Below, in pieces: positions 9,018 to 17,304 of a stretch of 64,000 nt of DNA. A program made the translations under genes and the position numbers. The notes below the pieces were generated by a model that did no database searches, was not told the origin of the DNA, and worked only from the letters and a program-made list of their open reading frames with translations. Each line of letters opens with the position of its first letter. The stretch's first letter is position 1. Source of the stretch: JAICMB01 sp963795935 (GTDB lineage: Bacteria; Acidobacteriota; Terriglobia; Bryobacterales; Bryobacteraceae); NCBI GenBank assembly GCA_963795935.1, contig CAWCJO010000004.1:372001-436000 (forward strand), given 5' to 3'.

Positions 9018-9462
9018 AACAAAGATAGAGTTACGCCGCGTCCGGGATGCGTCTCGAAGCGAGTTGGACACGGCGGCGGCCGAGATCGCGCGCCAGCGGA
9101 TCGAAAACGCCGGTCTGCGGGAAGACTTGGCCAAGCGCACGGCCTGGGCGCGCGCCCTCGAAGCCGACCTGAAATCCGAGTGCGCCCGCGCCTGTCAACT
9201 CGATGCGGAACTGACGCAACGGACGGAGTGGGCGCGGGACTTGGAGCGCAAGCTCGAGGAACGCACCACTTGGGCCGCAAGCCTCAACGCCGAACTCGAG
9301 AGCCGCACGAACTGGGCCATCGACATGGAGCGCCAGCTTCTAGAGCGCACCGCCTGGGCCACGGCTCTTGACACGCGTTATCAGGATATGGAGACCAGGC
9401 TGGGCGTATTACGGTCCAGTTGGTGGAACCGACTGGGACGCCTCTTCCGAATCGTGCGGTGA
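9001..9462 (+). CDS. Coiled-coil protein with six 14-residue RTxWA repeats
   Basis: 153 residues from ATG 9001 (an in-frame opening upstream lies inside the methyltransferase gene). After an amphipathic N-terminal helix come six consecutive 14-residue units (residues 46-129), five starting RTxWA and one degenerate (ECARAC...). Each unit is two heptads, so the protein should be one long rod. The C-terminal end SWWNRLGRLFRIVR is basic and aromatic and could touch membrane. Similar RTxWA repeats occur attached to glycosyltransferases or methyltransferases in other bacteria (from memory). Here they are a separate overlapping gene, perhaps an oligomerisation partner of the methyltransferase. No enzymatic motif. 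Confidence 0.7.
   Translation: MQQFGETKIELRRVRDASRSELDTAAAEIARQRIENAGLREDLAKRTAWARALEADLKSECARACQLDAELTQRTEWARDLERKLEERTTWAASLNAELESRTNWAIDMERQLLERTAWATALDTRYQDMETRLGVLRSSWWNRLGRLFRIVR
9136..9387 (+). repeat. Six tandem 42-bp units encoding RTxWA heptad pairs
   Basis: In-frame 42-bp periodicity inside the coiled-coil gene. Units begin with Arg-Thr-x-Trp-Ala at residues 46, 74, 88, 102 and 116; the unit at 60 is degenerate. Conservation is at protein level rather than exact DNA identity, so it is an old, selected repeat rather than a recent expansion. Confidence 0.75.
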
Positions 9463-9472
9463 CGCGGAGCTC

Positions 9473-11423
9473 TTAAGCCGGGCGCCCCGACAAAAGGTCG
9501 CCCAATGCAGGCCCGCGCCCGGCTGCAACAGCTCCCGAGAGCTGGTCCTGTTGTTGATCGCCTTCACCGGGAGCGAGGAACAGATTCGTTTCCACGCCGT
9601 GCTGCTTCGTGTACAGATCGTAGTAGCGGCCGCGCAGCGCATAAAGCGCCTCGTGCGTGCCACGCTCAACAATGCGGCCGCTCTCGACCACCAGAATCTC
9701 GTCCGCGCGCCGGATCGTCGATAACCTGTGCGCGATGACGAATGTCGTGCGACCTTGCATCAGGTATTTCAAACCCTCCTGGATCAACGCTTCGGATTCG
9801 GAATCGAGGCTGGAGGTCGCTTCGTCGAGGATCAGAATGCGCGGATCGGCGAGGATCGCCCGGGCAATCGAAACGCGCTGCTTCTGTCCACCCGATAGTT
9901 TCACGCCGCGCTCGCCGACCACGGTGTCGTATCCGTCGGGAAAATGCTCCGCGAACTCATCCACGCGCGCAATGCGGCAGGCGCGCATGATCTCTGCTTC
10001 CGTGGCATACGGTCTTCCAAACGCCACGTTCTCGCGAATGTTCCCGTCGAACAGAAAAGTATCTTGCAGCACCACGCCGAGCTGCGTGCGGTAGGAGTCG
10101 AGCCGCACGGTCGAGAGATCGTAGCCGTCCACCGAAACCGTCCCTTCCCCCGGCGTGCTGAATGCCGAGATCAGCCCGATGATGGTCGATTTGCCGGATC
10201 CGGACGGCCCGACCAGCGCCGTGACTGTTCCGGGCGCCGATTCGAAGGAGATGCCGTGAAGAACGGTCTTGCCCGGCATCGTACGCGAACGTGACATTGT
10301 CGAACACGACATGGCCCTGAATCGGCGGGATCGTCACCGTGCGTCGCGGGTCCTTGTGTTCGGGCTTTTCGCTCAACACTTCGTGCGTGCGATCGAGCCC
10401 CGCCAGCGCCTCGGTGAGCTGCGTTCCGATGCCCACGACCTGGAAAACCGGCGCGATCATAAACGCCATAAAAGCGGTGAAGGTGACGAAGCCGCCCAGC
10501 GTCAGCGTGCCGGCCTGAATCTGGCGCGCCCCGACATACATGATAGTCGCGCCGACCACGCCCATCAGCACCGTCGCCGACATGCTCATCAGCGACATCG
10601 CCGTCAGAGACTTGATCACGTTGTCGAGCAGGCGCTGCACGCCGCCGCTGAAGACCTCGGCCTCGCGATCCTCCGCGTGATAACCCTTGACGACGCGCAC
10701 GCCGCCCAACGATTCCGTCAGGCGGCCCGTCACATCGGCGTTGATTTTGCCGCGCTCGCGGAAAATGGGCCGGATGGTGCCGAACGCTTTCCGCAGGACC
10801 AGGCTGAACGCGACGATCACGGTAACCGCGATCCCCGTCATCAACGCGCTGATGCGGATCAGAATAATGAACGAGAACAGCGCCGTGAGGATGCCGCCCA
10901 CGAACTCGATCAAGCCGGTGCCGAGGAGATTGCGGACCCCTTCCACGTCGGTCATGATGCGCGAGACGAGCGTGCCGGTTTTGTTCGAATCGTAATAGGC
11001 GACGGGCAGCCGGCCGACGTGCGCCTGGACCTTGCGGCGCAGCTCCGCGATCAGCCGTTGCGCGGCTTTCGAGACGAGCTGCGTCAACGAAAAAGATGTC
11101 ACGCCTTGAATGATGGTGGCGGCGGCGACCGCGAGAACGAGCGGCGGCAGGAGCTGAAACTGCTTCTTGCCGATGATGTTATCGACCAGGAATTTCGTCG
11201 AGCCGGGCAGCACCAGGCCACAGACGCGATTGACGATCATCAGGAGAAATCCGGCGGCCAGAATTCCGCGCCGCGGATAGATCATCTCCTTGATATCCGG
11301 CCAGATGTCGCGCAGGCGTTGCGACGAAGTCTTTTTGGACGTGGCCCCGAGGTTCAAATTATTCGATGACGGGGACCTTCCGCGCGATTCAGCCCGCGGC
11401 GGCAATCCGATGGCGCTACGCAA
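9473..11423 (-). CDS. ABC exporter, fused permease-ATPase (MsbA-like, frameshifted)
   Basis: About 650-residue type IV ABC half-exporter in the inner membrane. Six TM helices occupy the N-terminal half (MIYPRRGILAAGFLLMIV ... MAFMIAPVFQVVGIG). The nucleotide-binding domain has Walker A GPSGSGKST, Q-loop VVLQDTF, signature LSGGQKQR, Walker B ILILDEATSSLDSE and H-loop IAHRLS. The permease and ATPase parts are in different frames; removing one base near 10268-10290, just before PGKTVLHGISF, restores a continuous protein. The first in-frame start (TTG 11423) overlaps the upstream gene by eight bases; the true start may be a little further in. Likely a lipid or drug exporter; substrate unknown. 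Confidence 0.88.
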
Positions 11424-12279
11424 GGGACTGCTTCATGTAGTCGAAAGCCTTGCGAACTTCGGCCACCGTGTCCATGCCGGGCTTGCCGTATTCGTACTCG
11501 ATCATGGCCGGGATCGGATACTTTTTGGTCTTGAGTACCTGCAAGACCTCTTTGATTTTCGTGTCGCCCTGGCCGAAAGGCATGTTGTCGCCGTGGTCTT
11601 TCTTGCGATCTTTGAAATGCAGCGTCAGAATATCGGCGTGATGCTCCTCGAGAAAGCTGACGGGGTCGAAACCGGCGGCGGTGAAATGACCGATGTCGAG
11701 ATTGATCTTGATCCAGCGGGAGCGGCCCTGCATGGCCTTCGCGAAATCGTCCGGCGTGGAGAATTCATTCGGCTTCATGCTGTCGTGATTATGCATGCCG
11801 ACATAGGTTCGATATTTTTCCGCGAAGGGATAAATGCGGGCCGCCGTATCGACGTTGGCCGAAGCGGTGATCTTATTTGTCCCGAGGGCCTTCGCGATTT
11901 TGAACCCGTTTTCGATTTCCTGGTCGCTCATATTGGTTCGGAAACTGTAATTGAGCGCGTAGACATCGATTCCGGCATCGTCAAACTTCTTCTTCGCCGC
12001 CCTGATCTCATCCATTGGCGGATTTTCGCGCCACGCCTTCGCCGCGGCGTTGCCCTTCGGCTCCAAGTGGCCTTGCCACACTTCGGCATAACCGAGACCG
12101 ATTTGCTTCATGGCGGCGATGCAGGCGTCCAGATCGCGGTCGCGAAAGCTGTAAGTTTGCGCGCCGATCATGACGCCGTCGATTCTGGAATTAATCTTTC
12201 CGAAAACGGAGACGAGCGGCGCGGCGGCGAAAAGCCTGACCAGGTTGCGGCGGGATAGGTTGCGGCGGGAAAGGTCCAT
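11416..12279 (-). CDS. Tat-exported sugar phosphate isomerase/epimerase-like TIM barrel
   Basis: 287 residues from ATG 12279. The N-terminus SRRNLSRRNLVRLFAAAPL is a twin-arginine signal containing the RR motif twice, produced by a 15-bp duplication. The body is an AP-endonuclease/xylose-isomerase-like TIM barrel: GAQTYSFRDRDLD, HNHDSM, LDIGHF (metal-binding style) and LTLHFKDRKKDH. Metal-dependent epimerases or dehydratases of this kind are abundant in Acidobacteria and often secreted. The particular sugar is unknown. Its stop overlaps the possible start of the exporter gene. Confidence 0.8.
   Translation of the reverse strand: MDLSRRNLSRRNLVRLFAAAPLVSVFGKINSRIDGVMIGAQTYSFRDRDLDACIAAMKQIGLGYAEVWQGHLEPKGNAAAKAWRENPPMDEIRAAKKKFDDAGIDVYALNYSFRTNMSDQEIENGFKIAKALGTNKITASANVDTAARIYPFAEKYRTYVGMHNHDSMKPNEFSTPDDFAKAMQGRSRWIKINLDIGHFTAAGFDPVSFLEEHHADILTLHFKDRKKDHGDNMPFGQGDTKIKEVLQVLKTKKYPIPAMIEYEYGKPGMDTVAEVRKAFDYMKQSLA
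12242..12271 (-). repeat. 15-bp tandem duplication doubling a twin-arginine motif
   Basis: Two adjacent copies, 12242-12256 and 12257-12271, differ only at the last base. They encode Ser-Arg-Arg-Asn-Leu twice in the Tat signal of the TIM-barrel protein. Being in frame and nearly identical, the duplication is recent. Confidence 0.85.
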
Positions 12280-12329
12280 AGCTAGATTATGGCGCGACCA
12301 GGCCAGGCGTTGCTGGCCACCTCGCTGGG

Positions 12330-13178
12330 TCACGCCGCCGAATCCCGTTCGAAAAACGAAGCGCGCCAAGTCTCGGGGATCAGATGAATCGACTTCTCCA
12401 GCGGCGGCGCAATCGTGAAAATGCGCGGCTCTGTCGAGAATAAATGTACGCGATAAATGCGCCAGTCCTCCTGCCGCTCCGCGGCTACGCCGCGCTCGCT
12501 ACGGGTCAGGAAGAACGGCGTCCGCGCCGATCCGTTCGTAGTCTTGACCTCCAGCAATCGTTCGCGCCCGTTCGGTTCAAACGACAGGACGTCGTAGCCG
12601 GCGCCATCGCCCTCCTCTGTCGAAATCCAGCGAATCCTCCGCGCCAGGTCCGGGTGGCCCGCATCGCTCAAACGGGCCCGTTCAATCTCAATGACAAACT
12701 CTTCGCCCGCCCGGCCCAACAACCGGTTGCGGTGGTCCCGTTCAACCGGATCGAACTTTCGAATAAGACGCTGCAAACGCGCCGGAACGGGTTCCTCCGT
12801 GAGCGGCGGGACTCCTACGAAGACCTCGGCCGGCGATGCCGGATGTGCTGACGGAGCGGCGGCGGTTTCCCCCAGTCCTGGGTGTTTCGTCAGATAACGA
12901 TCAATCGCATCGAAGATGGCATTCTGGTAATTCCGCTTGGGTATATACCCTCGAATCCATGGCATGCCCAACTCATCCAGCACCGCCGAAATATTCTGGT
13001 GCTTAAATTCGATCGAGCGATGCGTCCGGCCAATCGCCGCCATGAGAGACTCGCTGTGGCGCGACTTTACGTAAGGGCGCCCGGATAAGTCGGCTTCGAG
13101 CATCGCGAAGTAATCGGCGACGATCGCATCGAGTTCGTTATCTCGCCAAGGCGTGCCAATTTTCGCTTCGTCGGCCAT
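12330..13178 (-). CDS. DUF3883-type (PD-(D/E)XK nuclease-like) protein
   Basis: 282 residues, ATG 13178. The N-terminal ~110 residues are a basic helical region (IEFKHQNISAVLDELGMPWIRGYIPK). The C-terminal half has the DUF3883 signature: GYDVLSFEPNGRERLLEVKTT, with the D and ExK of a restriction-endonuclease-like core, then RIYRVHLF. DUF3883 often occurs in restriction or defence proteins, but no methylase, helicase or toxin lies nearby. It sits downstream of ypdA in a housekeeping run. Nuclease activity is an inference from the motif. Confidence 0.75.
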   Translation of the reverse strand: MADEAKIGTPWRDNELDAIVADYFAMLEADLSGRPYVKSRHSESLMAAIGRTHRSIEFKHQNISAVLDELGMPWIRGYIPKRNYQNAIFDAIDRYLTKHPGLGETAAAPSAHPASPAEVFVGVPPLTEEPVPARLQRLIRKFDPVERDHRNRLLGRAGEEFVIEIERARLSDAGHPDLARRIRWISTEEGDGAGYDVLSFEPNGRERLLEVKTTNGSARTPFFLTRSERGVAAERQEDWRIYRVHLFSTEPRIFTIAPPLEKSIHLIPETWRASFFERDSAA

Positions 13179-13216
13179 CCGCGCACCCGCCCTACCCTCT
13201 CACAATCGTGCCGGCC

Positions 13217-14230
13217 TCATAGCAATTGCGCGCCCGTAAACTGCGGCGCTCCCGCCAGCGCGGCGGCGATGCTTTCGGCGATCTTCTTGCCATGGAAGCG
13301 CCCGTTCTCGATGAAAATCTCGTTGGTGTGCATGCCGGCGACGATCACGCCCGCCAGATAAATGCCCGCGCGATCGCTTTCGAGCGTTTCCGGGTTTGTG
13401 CGCGGGCGCTGGGTTTCCGGATCGAGCGCGATACCGTGGGCCGCCAGGAACTGCAGATCCGGGCGATACCCGATCATGGCCAACACAAAATCGTTCTTTA
13501 GCGCGACCTCGCCCTGGGGCGTCTCCACAATCACGGAATCGGGCAGAATTTCGAGCACCCGCGAGTTGAAATAGGCGCGGATCTCGCCATTGGCGATGCG
13601 ATTCTCGATATTCGGCTTGATCCAATATTTAACCCGGCTGGAAATTCCCGGCCCGCGGTGTACCAGCGTTACGCGCGCCCCGGTCCAATAAAGCTCCAGC
13701 GCCGCAATGGCGGCCGAGTTTTTCGCGCCCACCACCACAACGTCGTGATCGTAATAAGGATGCGGCTCCTTGTAATAGTGAATGACTTTATCGAGCGATT
13801 CGCCCGGCACGTTCAGCAAATTCGGAACGTCGTAATAGCCGTTCGCGATGATGATTTTGCGGGCGCGATAGTAGCCTTTGCTGGTCGTGACCAGGAAATC
13901 GTTGTCGGCGCCCCCGATCGTCAGAACGCGCTCGTACTGGCGCACATCGAGCTTGTAATGCTCGGTCACGCGGCGGTAATACTTCAGCGCTTCCGTTCTC
14001 GTCGGCTTCTCGTACATCGACGTCATCGGAATGTTGCCGATCTCCAGCAGCTCCGGCGTCGTGAAAAATGTCATGTGCGTCGGATAGTTATAGAGCGAGT
14101 TGGTCAGGCAACCCTTGTCGAACAGAACGGCGCCGAGCCCGCGAGTTTTCAGTTCGATGGCGCAGGCAAGGCCCGTAGGCCCCGCTCCGATAATGATGGC
14201 GTCGTACGTTTCCGTTTGAGAAGCGGTCAT
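13217..14230 (-). CDS. ypdA: YpdA-family FAD/NAD(P) oxidoreductase (bacillithiol disulfide reductase-like)
   Basis: 337-residue flavoprotein. The N-terminal FAD site is IIIGAGPTGLACAIE and the second Rossmann site VVVGAKNSAAIAALEL. FDKGCLTNSLYNYPTHMTFF is the stretch that distinguishes YpdA/Bdr from thioredoxin reductase, and there is no CxxC redox pair in the usual place. In Firmicutes this family reduces bacillithiol disulfide with NADPH. The start ATG overlaps the alaS stop (ATGA, 14227-14230), so the two are translationally coupled. Full length and uninterrupted, in contrast to alaS beside it. Confidence 0.85.
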   Translation of the reverse strand: MTASQTETYDAIIIGAGPTGLACAIELKTRGLGAVLFDKGCLTNSLYNYPTHMTFFTTPELLEIGNIPMTSMYEKPTRTEALKYYRRVTEHYKLDVRQYERVLTIGGADNDFLVTTSKGYYRARKIIIANGYYDVPNLLNVPGESLDKVIHYYKEPHPYYDHDVVVVGAKNSAAIAALELYWTGARVTLVHRGPGISSRVKYWIKPNIENRIANGEIRAYFNSRVLEILPDSVIVETPQGEVALKNDFVLAMIGYRPDLQFLAAHGIALDPETQRPRTNPETLESDRAGIYLAGVIVAGMHTNEIFIENGRFHGKKIAESIAAALAGAPQFTGAQLL

Positions 14231-16844
14231 TGCAGCAGCGCCTCGACCGTGTCATAAATGTTCGCCAGCGCGGCCGGTAGCGCGGCCGTATTCTTGCCGC
14301 CCGCTTCCGCCATATCGGCACGCCCGCCGCCTTTGCCGCCCACCGCCTGCGCGACGGCCCCGGCGAGCTTGCCCGCGTGTACCTTACCCGAAAGCTCCTT
14401 CGTCACCGCCGCGACAATGGCAATGTTCGAATCTTCCGCGGTCGCCAGCACGACTACATTGACGCGCTTGTTGCGAAGCGAATCCGCCAGCGTGCGAAGC
14501 TGCGCGCGATCCATGTCCGGAACCTGCGGCCGCAAGCACGCGCACGCCTTTGATGGTCCGCGCATCGCTTTCAAGCCCGCCAATCTGCGCCCGCGCAATC
14601 TTATCCTTCATCTGCTCCAGGCGCTTCTCGAGCGACTTGCGATCTTCAAGCAGCTTTTCCAACTCCTCGATGAGCTTGTTCTCCGGCGTGTTGACGACGT
14701 GCGCCGCGCGGTGCAGCGACGCGAGCGCCTGCTGGAAACGCCGCAGGGCCTCTTCGCCGCTGATCGCTTCAATGCGGCGCACGCCCGCGGAAATGCTGCC
14801 TTCATAAACGATTTTGCAAACGCCAATGTCGCCGGTTCGATGCACATGCGTGCCCCCGCACAGCTCCTTGCTGAACTGCTCGATTGAAACCACGCGCACT
14901 TTATCGCCGTATTTTTCGCCGAACAGCGCCATCGCGCCGCTATTCAGCGCCTGGTCCAGATCCATCACGTCGCGTGTGGACCTCAATGTTCTTGAGAATC
15001 TCCTCATTCACCAACCGCTCGACTTCGCCGATTTCCGCGGGATCGAGCGCGGCGTAATGCGTGAAGTCGAAACGCAGCCGTCCCGGATCGACCACGCTGC
15101 CCGCCTGCTTAACATGCGTGCCGAGCACCGCTCGCAGCGCCGCGTGCAGCAGATGCGTGGCCGTGTGATTGCGCATGGTCGAACGGCGCAGAGTCGGGTC
15201 GACGCGCGCGATCAGACGCTCGCCCTTCAGCCAGCGGAAGCAGCAGGCGGACCTTATGGACGTAGCGCGCCGGGCGCGGGCTTATAGGTATCCTCAACCT
15301 CGGCCGCCTTTTCGCCCGTGGAGGCCAGATAGAGCGCCCCGATGTCGCCGACCTGTCCGCCGGCCTCGGCATAAAAAGGCGTGCGATTGAGGGCTAACTC
15401 GGTACGGCCATCGATATTGAGCACTGCCGCGACTTCGACCGCCGCTTCCAGCGTGTCGCGCCCCACGAATTCGGTCGGCTTGAGAGTGCGGTAAACGGGC
15501 GCGATCTGCGCTTTGATCCGCGCCCTTCCAGCTTGCGCGCGCGCGGGTGCGCTGCTTCTCCATCTCCGTAGCGAAGCCCTCGCGATCGATCGGCGAGATT
15601 CAACTCGCGCGCCATGTCTTCCTGCTCATCGAGCGCCAGTCCGTAGGTGTCGTAGAGGCGGAACGCGGCCGCGCCCGGGATGATGCCGTCCGCCGCAGCC
15701 GGCGGCTTCGTCGCGGAAAATTTTCTCGGCGATCTGGAACGTCGTGGCGTAGCGGTGCTCTTCGTCCTTCGCCACGCGCGCCACGCGCTGGATGCTCTCC
15801 ATCATCTCGGGGTAGCCCGGCTTCATCAGTTCGGCGACGAAATCCGGTCAGCTCGTAGAGATAAGGCTGCTGCGCGGCCGATCATGCGCGCGTTGCGTAT
15901 CGCCCGCCGCATGATTTTCCGCAGCACGTAGCCGCGGCCTTCATTCGAGGGCAGCACGCCATCGTGGATCAGGAACGCGGTGGCGCGGGCGTGGTCGGCA
16001 TTGATGCGCAAAACCGTATCGGTCCGGTCCGATTCGCCGTAGGCAGACGCCAAAGAGCTCGGCCGCGCGATCGATGATGGGCCGCAACAGGTCGGTATCG
16101 TAGTTCGAGATCTTGCCCTGCAAGCACCGCGGCCACGCGCTCCAGCCCCATGCCGGTATCGATGGAGGGCCGCGGCAGCGGCGTCATGATCCCGTCGGAA
16201 GCGCGGTCGTACTGCATGAAGACGAGATTCCAGATTTCGACGAAACGTCCGCCGCCATCGTCCGGGAAGCGCTCCTCGTCTCGCGGCCCGGCTCGGCCGC
16301 TTCGGCGCCCATGTCGTAGTGGATCTCGGAACACGGACCGCACGGCCCGGTCTCCCCCATCTGCCAGAAATTATCTTTCTCGTCGAGCCGGAAGATGCGG
16401 TCCCGCGGCACGCCCGCCACCTTCTGCCACAAATTTTCGGCGTCGTCGTCTTCGCGGAAAATCGTGACATAGAGCTTGTCTTTCGGAATGCCGAAATCTT
16501 TCGTGATCAGTTCCCACGCGAAGGCGATGGCCTCGCGCTTGAAATAGTCGCCAAAGGAAAAGTTGCCCAGCATCTCGAAAAATGTATGGTGGCGCCGCGT
16601 ATAGCCGACGTTATCGAGATCGTTGTGTTTGCCGCCCGCCCGCACGCATTTCTGCGAGGTCGTGGCGCGCAAGTATTCGCGCGTTTCAACGCCGGTGAAC
16701 ACGTCCTTGAACTGATTCATGCCCGGCGTTGGTGAACAACAGCGTCGGATCGTTGGCCGGGACCAGCGAGGAGCTCTTGACGATGCGGTGTCCGCGCGCC
16801 GCGAAGTAATCGAGAAACTTCCGGCGGATGTCGTTTCCGGTCAT
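14227..16844 (-). CDS. alaS: Alanyl-tRNA synthetase, broken by about 13 frameshifts
   Basis: The total span of about 872 codons equals a full AlaRS. Segments in order: MTGNDIRRKFLDYFAARGHR; class II motif 2 region HHTFFEMLGNFSFGDYF; IWNLVFMQYDR and DTGMGLERVAAVL; the editing domain with FYAEAGGQVGD, NHTATHLLHAAL and CGGTHV; then the C-terminal DHHA1-type domain ending DTVEALLQ. Shifts lie near 16722, 16285, 16125, 16047, 15880, 15840, 15700, 15595, 15520, 15270, 15230, 14985 and 14540. By my frame reading all but one (16285) are cured by removing a single base. The protein is well conserved between them, so consensus error is likelier than decay. Attaches Ala to tRNA-Ala. Confidence 0.9.
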
Positions 16845-16888
16845 GTAGTTCTATTCTCGCGCGATAGAGCGCCGGGACGGGATGCGAG

Positions 16889-17203
16889 CTAATCGAAGTC
16901 GAAGGGCCGCTTGGGGGGCGGAGCGGTGTCCGGGCTCTCTTTCGCCTGCTTCAAGAGCTCGTCGAATTTGCGCTCCAGCACCTTCTGGTGCGACTTGTGC
17001 TGCTCAAAAGATTTATCGAAAACCTCGGCCCGCCGCGCCTCCTCGCCCCGCAGCTTGCGCACGGCTTCTTCCATGTCCTGAATCGAGGGCGGTTTCCGAT
17101 GCTCCTGGTGGCTGATCACCGCGCCAAGCTCGGCGTCGATCTGCAGCGTGGCCTCGCAGCAGGGGCACTTCACTTCGATCAAGTTGCGCTTCGGCTTGGC
17201 CAT
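16889..17203 (-). CDS. Small zinc-ribbon/coiled-coil protein
   Basis: 104 residues from ATG 17203 (MAKPKRNLIEVKCPCCEATL). A single CPCC knuckle near residue 13 resembles half of a zinc ribbon. It is followed by a long charged helix (MEEAVRKLRGEEARRAEVFDK...) and an acidic FDFD end. It lies 44 bases upstream of alaS on the same strand and is uninterrupted. Function unknown; probably a zinc-binding adaptor that dimerises through the helix. Confidence 0.7.
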   Translation of the reverse strand: MAKPKRNLIEVKCPCCEATLQIDAELGAVISHQEHRKPPSIQDMEEAVRKLRGEEARRAEVFDKSFEQHKSHQKVLERKFDELLKQAKESPDTAPPPKRPFDFD

Positions 17204-17304
17204 ACGTTCATTACACACCTTTTTTAAACCGCCCGCGCGGCGTCCCGTTATACCGAGTATGCTTAACATACCCGCGCCCGTTCCCATTCCGGGAGACCCT
17301 CATT

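Noticed and set aside
10269..11369. A 366-codon plus-strand frame opposite the exporter
   Set aside because: Arg/Asp/His-rich antisense of the permease domain; no start context.
12330..13178. A restriction or defence island around the DUF3883 gene
   Set aside because: Neighbours are alaS, ypdA, a TIM-barrel enzyme and an exporter; no methylase, helicase, toxin or integrase.
14227..16844. alaS as a genuinely decayed pseudogene
   Set aside because: Protein conservation between the shifts is too good for decay, and the gene is normally essential. Kept as a damaged reading of a live gene unless reads say otherwise.
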